Notes under the pieces: generated by a model
What the model saw: the letters and a program-made list of their open reading frames with translations, nothing else
Databases searched by the model: none
Told to the model about the DNA's origin: nothing
Assembly (NCBI GenBank): GCA_024278855.1
Contig: JAJRSJ010000055.1
Span: forward strand, 1-63,097
Direction: 5' to 3'
DNA: 63,097 bases
DNA from: Alphaproteobacteria bacterium
Lineage (GTDB): Bacteria > Pseudomonadota > Alphaproteobacteria > Caulobacterales > Maricaulaceae
Shown here: positions 52,160 through 62,873 of the stretch, in pieces
Numbering within the stretch: position 1 is the stretch's first letter
Layout of the letters: each line of letters begins with the position of its first letter
Made by a program: the position numbers and the translations under genes

Positions 52160-53491
52160 TTATGCTTTCACAATTTTATCAGAATATTCCGCGCTGAATT
52201 TAGCCATAACATTGCGGGTATCAATGATGAGAGGCACATATTTACATAAATCCTCATAGGCGACATTGGTATGATCTGTCGCAATGACAACGGCATCAAA
52301 CTCGCTCAGCTTTTCTTGTGACCATGCAATAGATTTCAAACCGGTAAACTCTGGGTGCTCACGGGTAATTGGAATTTCAGGAATATAAGAATCGTAATAT
52401 TCAACATTGGCACCATGTTCTTTAAGAATGTGAAGCAGTTCCAAAGACGGACTTTCGCGCATATCGTCGATATTTTTCTTATAGGCCAAGCCGCACAATA
52501 AAACTTTAGACCCCGACAACGCCTTTTGATGTCGCAAGGACATTTCTTCTAACAGGCGCGATATAATCCGGCGCGGCATTTTTGTATTTATTTCGCCCGC
52601 CAGCTCGATAAAATGCGTGGCAAGACCATGTTCGCGGGCTTTCCACGACAAATAGTAAGGATCAATACGGATGCAGTGCCCACCAACACCAGGGCCGGGG
52701 TAAAAGGCGTGGAACCCGAAAGGTTTGGTTTTGGCCGCATCTATAACTTCCCAAATATCAATGTCCATTTTTTCAAAGATAACCTTCATTTCGTTGACGG
52801 CAGCAATATTGATCCAGCGGTAAATGTTCTCGACCAATTTGGTCGCTTCAGCCGTGCGCGCATTGGAGACAATTACTGTCTCTACAATTTTTTCATAAAC
52901 GGCATTCGCCATGGCGCGGGCACCTTCCGTATCCGCACCAACCACCTTGGGAATGGTCGCAGTTTCAAAATCCTCATTGCCCGGATCTTCACGTTCCGGA
53001 GAATAGGCCAGTGCAAAATCTTCACCCGCTATCAGACCGCTTTTTTCTAAAATTGGCTGCATGACCTCTTCGGTCGTGCCGGGATAAGTCGTGGATTCCA
53101 ATACGACAAGCTGTCCTCGGCGTAAATGATCTTTCAAAGTTTCGCACGTGTCTTTAACATAGGAAAGATCAGGGCGGTGATATTTATCTAGCGGTGTCGG
53201 TACAGCGATGAGCAGCGCATCGGCTTCCTTTAAGTCTGCAGCATTGGTCGTGGCGCGAAACAAGCCTTTCTCCACCATATCCGCGACCCGGCTGTCGGCA
53301 ATATGGCGCATACCGGACTTACCGGCATTAAGCTCATCAACCCTAGCTTGGAAAATGTCATAGCCAATCACTTTAATGTTTTTTGCCACATAGGCATCTG
53401 CCAAAGGTAGGCCCACATAGCCCAAGCCAACAATACCAACAACAAGTGTTCCGTCACTTGCCTTTTGCAGAAATTCTTTTGTAATACTCAT
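52160..53491 (-). CDS. wbpA: UDP-GlcNAc 6-dehydrogenase (WbpA-like)
   Basis: 443 aa from the ATG at 53491 (AGAGGG upstream; a farther ATG lacks one). Nucleotide-sugar dehydrogenase: NAD site VGIVGLGYVGLPLA, catalytic cysteine in PGPGVGGHCIRIDPYYLSW, and C-terminal CGLAYKKNIDDMRESPSLELL. In the context of wbpB/D/E it should oxidise UDP-GlcNAc to UDP-GlcNAcA, the first step toward UDP-GlcNAc(3NAc)A. Last gene of the four. Confidence 0.92.
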   Translation of the reverse strand: MSITKEFLQKASDGTLVVGIVGLGYVGLPLADAYVAKNIKVIGYDIFQARVDELNAGKSGMRHIADSRVADMVEKGLFRATTNAADLKEADALLIAVPTPLDKYHRPDLSYVKDTCETLKDHLRRGQLVVLESTTYPGTTEEVMQPILEKSGLIAGEDFALAYSPEREDPGNEDFETATIPKVVGADTEGARAMANAVYEKIVETVIVSNARTAEATKLVENIYRWINIAAVNEMKVIFEKMDIDIWEVIDAAKTKPFGFHAFYPGPGVGGHCIRIDPYYLSWKAREHGLATHFIELAGEINTKMPRRIISRLLEEMSLRHQKALSGSKVLLCGLAYKKNIDDMRESPSLELLHILKEHGANVEYYDSYIPEIPITREHPEFTGLKSIAWSQEKLSEFDAVVIATDHTNVAYEDLCKYVPLIIDTRNVMAKFSAEYSDKIVKA

Positions 53492-53538
53492 TTTTTTGCC
53501 CTCTAAAAGCGTACTATTCAATCATCCAGTTTCGTTAA

Positions 53539-54663
53539 TTAAGCCAGTGCCGCCTTGGCAGCGTCAATGATAATATCTTGGGTTTTTTCGTCGAGATATG
53601 GATGCATGGGCAGGCTGATGATGTGGTCAATACAGGCATTTGTATTGCCAAGCCCGTTGCCTTGTACCGGATAATGGGTATAGGCAGATTGCATATGTAC
53701 CGGCTTTGGATAATAGCGGGCCGTTGGCACGCCTTTGTCTTTTAATTGTGCGGCAAAATCCGCTGGGTCCGGCACCTCTATCGTGAACTGAGCCCAAGTC
53801 GAGACAACCCCGTCCATGACCGCAGGCACGCGCAGTGCATGGTCTTTTAGGGCGTTGATATAACGGCTTGCAATGACATTCCTTTTTTCGATTTCATCGG
53901 CAAATACGGCCAGCTTTGGCAATAAAATAGCCGCCTGAATGGTATCTAGCCTTGAATTAACCCCGATGCGCACATTGTCATATTTATCTGTACCCTTGCC
54001 GTGAACCCGCAAGGAATTAATCACAGCCGCCAGCTCGTCGTCGTCGGTTAATATTGCGCCGCCGTCGCCGTAACAACCCAAAGGTTTGGCCGGGAAAAAA
54101 CTGGTCGTCGTCGCATCGGCCCAATGCAAGGGATGTTTATCGTTTAGGGTCGTACCAAACCCTTGGGCCGAATCTGCCAATAATTTTAACCCGTGGGTTT
54201 TGGCATCCTTTGCCAAGCCTTCATAGTCGGCGCTTTGGCCAAACAGATCAACCGCAATAATAGCTTTTGGTGTAAATTCGCCTGCGGCTTTAACTTCGGC
54301 AATGGCCAACTCTAGACTTCTCAAGCTAATATTATATGTGTCGCGCTCCACATCAACAAAGATGGGCGTCGCGCCGACATTGGCGATAATTTCCGCCGTA
54401 GCGCAAAATGTGAAGGACGGACAGAACACCGCATCTCCGGGGCCGATCTCCCAGGCCAACATTGCCAAAAGCAGGGCGTCCGTACCATTAGCACAGCCAA
54501 GCGCATGTTTGGCCTGGCCAAATGCAGCCAATTTGCTTTCAAGCTCCCGAACTTCCGGCCCCATAATAAAGCCGCCGTGTTCCAGAACATTTTGAATACC
54601 TGTGTTTATTTCATCTTTAAGGCGGGCGCGCTGCGCTTGTAGGTCGATAAATTGAATACTCAT
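53539..54663 (-). CDS. wbpE: PLP sugar 3-aminotransferase (WbpE-like)
   Basis: 374 aa from the ATG at 54663 (an ATG four codons upstream is possible). DegT/DnrJ/EryC1 family: IQFIDLQAQRARLKDEINTGIQNVLEHGGFIMGPEVRELE, ADSAQGFG, and the PLP lysine in SFFPAKPLGCYGDGGAI. It would transfer an amino group from glutamate to the 3-keto sugar made by WbpB. 54 bp after wbpB. Confidence 0.92.
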   Translation of the reverse strand: MSIQFIDLQAQRARLKDEINTGIQNVLEHGGFIMGPEVRELESKLAAFGQAKHALGCANGTDALLLAMLAWEIGPGDAVFCPSFTFCATAEIIANVGATPIFVDVERDTYNISLRSLELAIAEVKAAGEFTPKAIIAVDLFGQSADYEGLAKDAKTHGLKLLADSAQGFGTTLNDKHPLHWADATTTSFFPAKPLGCYGDGGAILTDDDELAAVINSLRVHGKGTDKYDNVRIGVNSRLDTIQAAILLPKLAVFADEIEKRNVIASRYINALKDHALRVPAVMDGVVSTWAQFTIEVPDPADFAAQLKDKGVPTARYYPKPVHMQSAYTHYPVQGNGLGNTNACIDHIISLPMHPYLDEKTQDIIIDAAKAALA

Positions 54664-54717
54664 GGTTTTGCTCATTTGTTAATATGGGTGTTAAGTTCTA
54701 GATTATAATGAAGTTGA

Positions 54718-55677
54718 TTATGCTGACGGTAAATTTAGTGTTTCCAAGACCCGCAATACCCGCAGTGCTTCTTCGGCGTCCGTCAGAGGCGTTTGGCCGG
54801 ACTTTATACAGTCTAAGAAATGTTGACACTCGGATTTAAGAGGCTCGCCGTTTGGCACATCTATATATTCAACACCCGCCTTTACAGGAACCGGAACCGG
54901 CCCTGACATATCGACTTTATGCTTATACAAGGCCAGTTTATTTTCCCAAGCTACGGTATCGTCAAACACCGCCATGGCCTTTTCGCCGACAACCACCAGT
55001 TTTTGCTCCTTGAAAGGATGCAACCAGCTTGCAAATATATGAGCGCGCCCGCCAGATGGGAAAGACATGTCTAAACGGGATTCGTCCGCAATACCGGGTG
55101 TGATAAAATCAAGGCCGCCGCCGGAAACTTTTGTCGGAGCTTCACCGAATAACGCTAAAATCATCGACACATCATGGGGTGCCAAAGACCAAAACGCATC
55201 TTCTTCAAGCCTGAATTTTCCCATACTGAGCCGGTGTGAATAGGCATAACGCAATTTGCCCAAATCGCCCGCTTTGACCATCTCGCGCAAGGCGGCGAAA
55301 ACCGGATGATATTGCAATAAATGACCGACCATCAAAAGCACGCCCGCCTGCTTGGCGGCATCTCTCATGATCTCGCCGTCCGTGACCGACAATGCCAAGG
55401 GTTTTTCCACATAGACATGTTTGCCCGCCGCAATGACCTGCAAGGCCAAATGTTTGTGCAGTTCCGCCGGGGCTGCGATTACCAATCCGGATATTTCAGG
55501 ATCCGCCAATGCGGTGTCCATATCCACCGCTTCAACACCGTGCATTTGCGCATGGGTTTGTGCCGTCTGCGGGTTTGGGTCTATGACAGCCTTGAGCGCA
55601 CCCAGTTCGGCAAAGTTTCTGGCCAGGTTCTTGCCCCAATGGCCACAGCCGACAACGGCAATTTTAACAGTATTCAT
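54718..55677 (-). CDS. wbpB: Gfo/Idh/MocA sugar 3-dehydrogenase (WbpB-like)
   Basis: 319 aa. NAD-binding start KIAVVGCGHWGKNLARNFAELGALKAVIDPNP, EKPLA with the conserved lysine, LMVGHLLQYHPVF, and the DVSMILALFGE segment of WlbA/WbpB. Oxidises the sugar C3 before transamination. Order D-B-E-A on one strand with gaps of 89, 54 and 47 bp implies an operon. Confidence 0.9.
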   Translation of the reverse strand: MNTVKIAVVGCGHWGKNLARNFAELGALKAVIDPNPQTAQTHAQMHGVEAVDMDTALADPEISGLVIAAPAELHKHLALQVIAAGKHVYVEKPLALSVTDGEIMRDAAKQAGVLLMVGHLLQYHPVFAALREMVKAGDLGKLRYAYSHRLSMGKFRLEEDAFWSLAPHDVSMILALFGEAPTKVSGGGLDFITPGIADESRLDMSFPSGGRAHIFASWLHPFKEQKLVVVGEKAMAVFDDTVAWENKLALYKHKVDMSGPVPVPVKAGVEYIDVPNGEPLKSECQHFLDCIKSGQTPLTDAEEALRVLRVLETLNLPSA

Positions 55678-55766
55678 AATTTATCACAGCAAACGCCGCC
55701 CTTGATTTTGTTACATGAAACTCGATAATCTGCACGTCTCATATCGCTAATTTCTACATATTGCAA

Positions 55767-56342
55767 TTATGATTTGCGCACTAAATTCTCGTCAACCACT
55801 TCATATTGATCGCCCGTGCGCGGACATTTCAAATCGTCTCTCAACATTTCGCCGCTATGGGCGACCCAGCCGATTTGCTTGGCCGGAACCCCGGCCATAA
55901 CTGCATGGGGTTTAACGTCTTTGGTGACGACAGCTCCGGCGGCTATAAAGCAATATTTGCCTAGCTCATGCCCGCAAACAATGGTGGCGTTCGCGCCGAT
56001 GGTGACACCTTTGCGCACCAGTGTGACCACATATTCATTTTGCCGGTTAACCTCTGAACGGGGTGTTGTCACATTTGTAAACACCATGGACGGCCCGCAA
56101 AACACACCGTCTTCCAATATCACACCTTTGTACAAGGCGACATTGTTCTGGATTTTGCAGCCATTGCCAATTATTACATCTGGCCCGGCCATAACATTTT
56201 GGCCAAGAGAACAGTTTTTGCCAATAGTAGTGCCGGGCAATATATGACAAAAATGCCAAATTTTGGTACCATCACCAATAGTGACATTGTCGTCTATATA
56301 CGAACTTTCATGACAAAAATAATTTGATTGCGGTGCTTCCAC
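55767..56342 (-). CDS. wbpD: Left-handed beta-helix N-acetyltransferase (WbpD-like)
   Basis: 191 aa, started at GTG 56342 because GGAGG is six bases upstream; an ATG 13 codons earlier has nothing comparable. Hexapeptide repeats (VTIGDGTKIWHFCHILPGTTIGKNCSLGQNVMAGPDVIIGNGCKIQNNVALYKGVILEDGVFCGPSMVFTNV) and VMAGVPAKQIGW closely fit WbpD/WlbB, which acetylates the 3-amino group. Together the four enzymes make UDP-GlcNAc(3NAc)A; the WbpI epimerase and glycosyltransferases are not in view. Confidence 0.9.
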   Translation of the reverse strand: MEAPQSNYFCHESSYIDDNVTIGDGTKIWHFCHILPGTTIGKNCSLGQNVMAGPDVIIGNGCKIQNNVALYKGVILEDGVFCGPSMVFTNVTTPRSEVNRQNEYVVTLVRKGVTIGANATIVCGHELGKYCFIAAGAVVTKDVKPHAVMAGVPAKQIGWVAHSGEMLRDDLKCPRTGDQYEVVDENLVRKS

Positions 56343-56584
56343 AGTGCCCCTCCATAAATAAGTTGGCTTTCTATACATCAAGATATACAGATGTGAAGCA
56401 TTTTAAATATGTATTTTATCAAAATATGTTACGGCGATGCACAGTTTGTTTTTGTCCCGTTTTAATTACTATGCAATCGCACTGACACATCACAGAGCTG
56501 CCGAAATACTTGTCGCCTTTTTAAACCCGGCTTTGATAGGCAAAACTTTAATAATTCAAATCAACCCCTAAATGTCCACAGGCC

Positions 56585-57262
56585 TTAGAAATCCAGATCG
56601 GCATAATGCCTTGGTGGGCGCAAGCCTGGGAGTGTGTCTTCCAGCAGAGGTCGGAAAGATGGTCGGGATTTTAGTTTTTGGTACCAGTCTTTGAGGCCCG
56701 GCCATTTGTCCCATCTAATTTCGTCCAAATAGTCAAGACAGGATATATGGGCGCCTGCGGCCAGATCAGCCAAACTCATTTGGTTGCAGGCTAACCAATC
56801 CCGGCCTTCAACTAGCCAGGACATATATTCCAAATGAAATTTGAGATGTTCGCGCCCAATGCGCAATACCGCCGGGTCAGGGGGGGTGCCCGACATGGTT
56901 TTTTCCAGCCGCTCTGATAAAATATAAGCATTAACATCGCCGGAAAACTTAACGTCAAACCAATGGCATAACCTGCGGGCCTCGGCTCGCATTTGAGGTG
57001 AGCCAGGCAAAAGTGCGGTGCGCGAATTGTCGGCGTCTGCCACATATTCACCAATGGCACGGGCCGTGCTGATGACGGATTTACCCGTGTCCGTAGCTTC
57101 GACCAGACAGGGCGGCACGGCTTCTACACACAGATTAGAAAAACTTTCCGTTGGTGCCCAAGGCACAACGGGTATGAGCTTGAATTTAAGTTTTTTCTCC
57201 GCCAAAGCCAAACGCGCTTGTCGCGAATTTGGGTCAAGGGGCCAATGGTAAAGTGTTCTCAT
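56585..57262 (-). CDS. Glutathione S-transferase family protein
   Basis: 225 aa. N-terminal thioredoxin-like domain (LYHWPLDPNSRQARLALAEKKLKFKLIPVVPW, PCLVEATDTGKSVISTARAIGEYV) and a helical C-terminal domain (EYMSWLVEGRDWLACNQMSLADLAAGAHISCLDYLDEIRW). Resembles alphaproteobacterial GSTs of unknown substrate. 27 bp upstream of it lies the CDF transporter stop on the same strand. The gap before wbpD (242 bp) shows no other feature. Confidence 0.87.
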   Translation of the reverse strand: MRTLYHWPLDPNSRQARLALAEKKLKFKLIPVVPWAPTESFSNLCVEAVPPCLVEATDTGKSVISTARAIGEYVADADNSRTALLPGSPQMRAEARRLCHWFDVKFSGDVNAYILSERLEKTMSGTPPDPAVLRIGREHLKFHLEYMSWLVEGRDWLACNQMSLADLAAGAHISCLDYLDEIRWDKWPGLKDWYQKLKSRPSFRPLLEDTLPGLRPPRHYADLDF

Positions 57263-57289
57263 GCGGATAGATTATTAGCCAAGCATTAA

Positions 57290-58273
57290 CTAATGATTAT
57301 GGTCTTGACGGAACACGGCATTTCCGTGCAGCTTGTTGCAGCCGCTAGGGTGGGGGTGAATGAGAATGTCGGCGGCCGGATAAGCTTCCATCATGCGCCG
57401 CTCTGCGGCGATGACAATTTCGTGGGCGTCGTGCAGAGATAAATTATCGTCCAGATCAAGTTGCATCTGAATATGCACATGAGGCCCGGCGGCGCGGGTG
57501 CGGAGATCATGGACGGCATTGATGTGCTTGTCGGCCAAAGCCAGCTTGCGAATAAGGGCGCGTTCTTTCTCAGGCAATTCCGCGTCCATAAGCTGGCTCC
57601 AGGCCAAGCGGCCAACCTTATAGGCGGTATAAAACAACCAAAGGGCAATGCCAAATCCGACCAAAGCATCGGCGCGAAAAAAATCGGTCATACTGGCTAG
57701 CAAAATCCCGATTATTACCGCCACACTCGCCGACATATCAGCAATATAATGAGCCCGGTCGCCGCGCACGGCCAATGATCCGGTCTCGCGAATAGCCCAG
57801 CTTTGGGCAATCAGCAGCCATATAGTCAAGGCCACAGCCAATACCATAACAGCAATCGCATAGCTTTCATGTTCAAGGGCTTGTGGATTGGCTAACCTGC
57901 TAGCTGCCTCTTCCAGCAAATGCACGGCGGCCAACACGATGAGGCAGGCTTGTAGCAAAGCCGAAAAACCTTCGGCTTTGCCGCGCCCGAACCGATATTT
58001 GGCGTCTGGCGTTCGGGCCGCATAGCGCACCGCAACAAAGCTAGACAAGGCCGCGACAAAATCAAGAGCTGAATGTACGAGCGAAGATAACAGGCCAATA
58101 GAGCCAGACTCGCGAAATACAATCAGCTTAGCGGTGATCAGAACAACACCAATAGCAATGGAAAATGCAGTGATGCGCCGCGTAATACGCGAGCTTTCGT
58201 GGGCAGGTAAGCGCCCAGGACGCCCTCGGCGTTCCGGCTCATCTTGCATATGATGTCTGTTATTTTTACTCAT
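57290..58273 (-). CDS. Cation diffusion facilitator (FieF-like)
   Basis: 327 aa with six membrane helices and a cytoplasmic C-terminal domain. Metal-site motifs: SSLVHSALDFVAALSSFVAVRYA (HxxxD in helix II) and RGDRAHYIADMSASVAVIIGI (HxxxD in helix V). The C-terminus carries the ferredoxin-like domain with VHIQMQLDLDDNLSLHDAHEI and IHPHP. Proton-coupled export of Zn2+, Fe2+ or similar. Confidence 0.92.
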   Translation of the reverse strand: MSKNNRHHMQDEPERRGRPGRLPAHESSRITRRITAFSIAIGVVLITAKLIVFRESGSIGLLSSLVHSALDFVAALSSFVAVRYAARTPDAKYRFGRGKAEGFSALLQACLIVLAAVHLLEEAASRLANPQALEHESYAIAVMVLAVALTIWLLIAQSWAIRETGSLAVRGDRAHYIADMSASVAVIIGILLASMTDFFRADALVGFGIALWLFYTAYKVGRLAWSQLMDAELPEKERALIRKLALADKHINAVHDLRTRAAGPHVHIQMQLDLDDNLSLHDAHEIVIAAERRMMEAYPAADILIHPHPSGCNKLHGNAVFRQDHNH

Positions 58274-58343
58274 TAACCTGGCGCATTTAAGTGAATATGC
58301 GTTGTTATAGCATTACTTTGCAGGCGTCTAATAAATTAAGTGC

Positions 58344-58763
58344 TTAATTCGATATATGCCCAACCGCGCTGCGCAAGTGGGGGCGGTGTCTATGTTCAAA
58401 CAAATAAATGCCTTGCCAAGTACCGAGAACCGGGCGGGCATTTGTTAGGGGAATAGAGAGGGACACGCACGTCAGTGCGGCTTTAATGTGGGCGGGCATA
58501 TCGTCCGGCCCTTCGCATGTGTGGCGGAGCCAGCTCATACGTGCATGATCTGCGCCGGGCACAAGCCGCGTAAAGAATTCGTCCATGTCTAATTTAACAT
58601 CCGGGTCAGCGTTTTCAGTAACCAAGAGGGAGCAAGATGTGTGCTGTACAAACAGGCTTAGCAATCCGGTTTGTAGTTGCGCCTTGTTTACAAACTCCAT
58701 TACTTCCGCGCTAAATTCATACAAGCCGGGGCCGTTGGTGCTGATTTTAAAAATATGTTGCAT
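58344..58763 (-). CDS. YjbQ-family (UPF0047) protein
   Basis: 139 aa with the full UPF0047 signature: GLLSLFVQHTSCSLLVTENADPDVKLDMDEFFTRLVPGAD and GTWQGIYLFEHRHRPHLR. Some members have weak thiamine-phosphate synthase activity, but the physiological role is not settled. Stands alone 70 bp after the CDF gene start. Confidence 0.93.
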   Translation of the reverse strand: MQHIFKISTNGPGLYEFSAEVMEFVNKAQLQTGLLSLFVQHTSCSLLVTENADPDVKLDMDEFFTRLVPGADHARMSWLRHTCEGPDDMPAHIKAALTCVSLSIPLTNARPVLGTWQGIYLFEHRHRPHLRSAVGHISN

Positions 58764-58878
58764 AACTATTGATCAAGAAAATTTGTACAACAATAACAGA
58801 TTTATGGCACACGTCCAACACTGATGAGGTTTTGGCCAAAGGTAACAATAGTGCTCAAAACGCGCCGTGAGATATATA

Positions 58879-58966
58879 AATGGTACGGGTGGCCGGAATC
58901 GAACCGGCACTTCCTAGGGAAACGGGATTTTGAATCCCGCGCGTCTACCAATTCCGCCACACCCGC
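58879..58966 (-). tRNA. tRNA-Leu(CAA)
   Basis: 88 nt on the minus strand. The acceptor is GCGGGTG/CACCCGT with a G-U first pair, A73 and encoded CCA. The anticodon arm CGGGA-TTCAAAA-TCCCG reads CAA; a long variable arm and T-arm with GTTCGATTC follow. No terminator is obvious on its 3' side. Confidence 0.96.
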
Positions 58967-59103
58967 AAATTTATATGTGTTGCTTTTGGTAAGGCGCGCA
59001 CCATAACGCCCGAAATTATCTGGTCAATAAGGTTTTTGCACTTATGCCAAAAGGATTTCATTTCTAGGTTCGCAATTACGGGCGGTTGGCGTATACAGCC
59101 AAG

Positions 59104-59673
59104 ATGAAATTAACCGCCCTGAACAAAACCAAGGCCCGCAATGCCGCAAAAATGATCCGCCACAAGCTAGCCCATGAGCAACCGGGTGCGGGCATTGACT
59201 TAATTCGGCACTGGCCGCTATTGGGCGTAAAATCAGGTGTAATCGCAGGGTATATACCCATTCATTCGGAAATCGGCATTTGGCCGCTTATGGAGGCGTT
59301 GGCGGATGCGGGCCACACATTGGCTTTGCCGCGCATTAAACGGCCCGGCCACCCATTGACATTTCACGGCTTTAATATTGGGGACAAATTAGTGCGCGGC
59401 CCTTACGGCACCAAAGAGCCAGAGCGCACGGCCCCTGGCATCTCACCTGATGTGGTTTTATTGCCCTTGTTGGCTTATGCCCGTGATGGGGTTCGGCTTG
59501 GTTACGGCGGCGGTTATTATGACAGAACTTTACATACATTACGCAGCCATACAAAAATCTTTGCTTGCGGGATTGCTTACTCTGGGCAAGAAGTGCCAAC
59601 ACTACCCACAGATGAGCACGACCAAAAACTGGACGGTGTTTTGACCGAGACTGGGTTGCAGCTATTTAGCTAA
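59104..59673 (+). CDS. fau: 5-formyltetrahydrofolate cyclo-ligase
   Basis: 189 aa from the ATG at 59104 (a TTG six codons earlier is in frame). Converts 5-formyl-THF to methenyl-THF with ATP. Motifs: VIAGYIPIHSEIGIWPLMEAL, ALPRIK, and the ATP-site VVLLPLLAYARDGVRLGYGGGYYDRTL. Probably co-transcribed with the next gene. No 6S RNA candidate was found in the short gap upstream. Confidence 0.94.
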   Translation: MKLTALNKTKARNAAKMIRHKLAHEQPGAGIDLIRHWPLLGVKSGVIAGYIPIHSEIGIWPLMEALADAGHTLALPRIKRPGHPLTFHGFNIGDKLVRGPYGTKEPERTAPGISPDVVLLPLLAYARDGVRLGYGGGYYDRTLHTLRSHTKIFACGIAYSGQEVPTLPTDEHDQKLDGVLTETGLQLFS

Positions 59674-59707
59674 AAGGTGATTAAGGGGAAAATATGAGGC
59701 TTAAAAT

Positions 59708-60523
59708 ATGAAATTGGCATTTTTTGGTGATGTGGTCGGGCGCACTGGCCGCCGGGCCGTTACAAAACATCTGCCGCGCTTGCGTGAGGATTTAAAACTG
59801 GACGCGGTTGTGATCAACGGCGAAAATGCGGCTGGTGGCTTTGGTATCACCGAAGCCACGGCGGGCGAACTTTATGACGCCGGAGCCGATGTTATCACCC
59901 TTGGTAATCACAGTTTTGATAATGCCGGTGCGCTCAGTTATATTGAGCGCGAACCGCGCTTGCTACGGCCCGTCAACTACCCTCCGGGGACCGCCCCCGG
60001 ATTGGGTGTCAATATTTATAATATAGAAGGACAACAATTGATGGTAGTCAATGTGCTTGGCCGGGTGTTTATGGAGGCCTTGGACGATCCCTTTGTGGCC
60101 GTCACGGATATTCTTGACGCTTGTCCATTGGGTGAAGTTGCGGACGCTATCATTATTGACATACACGCCGAAGCCACTTCCGAGAAAAACGCCATGGGGC
60201 ATGTGTGTGACGGGCGGGCCTCGCTTGTAGTCGGCACCCACCAACATGTACCAACTGCCGACACTCGCATCCTGGCGGGCGGCACAGCCTACCAGAGCGA
60301 CGCGGGCATGTGCGGCGATTATTCAGGGGTTATCGGCATGGACAAAGTCGAACCAATCCGCCGCTTTACCACAAGGATGCGCGGCGGCCGGTTTGAGGTC
60401 GCCAGCGGTGAAGCAACCGTGTGCGGTGTATTCGTGGAAACCAACAACAAAACCGGGCTAGCTTTACGCGCAGAACCAATCCGCATTGGCCCAGGGCTCA
60501 TGCCGCATATGCCAGAAGTTTGA
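59708..60523 (+). CDS. YmdB-like (TIGR00282) metallophosphoesterase
   Basis: 271 aa with the full metal-site set: FFGDVVGRTGRRAV, VINGENAAGGFGIT, VITLGNHSFDN, IIIDIHAEATSEKNAMGH, VGTHQHVPTADTRI and GYDxGMCG-type AYQSDAGMCGDYSGVIGM. B. subtilis YmdB hydrolyses cyclic nucleotides and affects RNA metabolism; the substrate here is not known. Follows fau by 34 bp. Confidence 0.93.
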   Translation: MKLAFFGDVVGRTGRRAVTKHLPRLREDLKLDAVVINGENAAGGFGITEATAGELYDAGADVITLGNHSFDNAGALSYIEREPRLLRPVNYPPGTAPGLGVNIYNIEGQQLMVVNVLGRVFMEALDDPFVAVTDILDACPLGEVADAIIIDIHAEATSEKNAMGHVCDGRASLVVGTHQHVPTADTRILAGGTAYQSDAGMCGDYSGVIGMDKVEPIRRFTTRMRGGRFEVASGEATVCGVFVETNNKTGLALRAEPIRIGPGLMPHMPEV

Positions 60524-60599
60524 CAGAAGCTCTCGGATACGCAAATTTTCTCCCCGGCCGCTCTTGACTCTCGTGCGCCCCCTCCTTATCTCCCCTTTG

Positions 60600-60626
60600 T
60601 TAGCAGTCGAGGGCTTTGAGTGCTAA
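60600..60626 (+). promoter_or_regulatory. CIRCE element upstream of groESL
   Basis: TTAGCAGTC-N9-GAGTGCTAA matches the CIRCE consensus TTAGCACTC-N9-GAGTGCTAA with one mismatch, 46 bp before the groES ATG. Binding by HrcA repressor is expected. Confidence 0.93.
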
Positions 60627-60672
60627 ACTCAAATTTTCGGCTGAACATTCAACTTAAACGGAGAGAAAATCG

Positions 60673-62652
<1,980 letters not shown>

Positions 62653-62660
62653 ACGAGGGA

Positions 62661-62713
62661 TTTAGTGCCTCTACTTTTCAGGGGCACTAAATTAGGGTGC
62701 CAAATGGCACCCT
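62661..62713 (+). repeat. Two hairpins after groEL
   Basis: TTTAGTGCC (62661-62669) pairs with GGCACTAAA (62683-62691), and AGGGTGCC-aaat-GGCACCCT (62694-62713) is a perfect 8-bp hairpin. Neither is followed by a long T-run. They probably protect the 3' end of the groESL mRNA or help pause transcription before the true terminator. Confidence 0.6.
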
Positions 62714-62790
62714 CCCGAGTTTCTTCGAAGATTTTGCCAAAAGCAAAATATGAGAAGTGGTTACTTCAAGCACTGAACCATCAGTAAGCA

Positions 62791-62828
62791 AAAAAACCGT
62801 CCCGTGGGAACACGGGGCGGTTTTTTTT
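62791..62828. terminator. Bidirectional rho-independent terminator after groEL
   Basis: AAAAAACCGTCCCGT, a 6-base loop, then ACGGGGCGGTTTTTTTT. A-run before and T-run after the stem allow termination on both strands, ending groESL (plus) and the pcm-like gene (minus). Confidence 0.92.
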
Positions 62829-62873
62829 GTGGCTATGACCCTATAATAATCAAGTCCGCTGCGAGAGTTTTTC

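Noticed and set aside
58967-59103. 6S RNA, often found beside fau
   Set aside because: The gap is only 137 bases, and I see no long open-complex-like hairpin.
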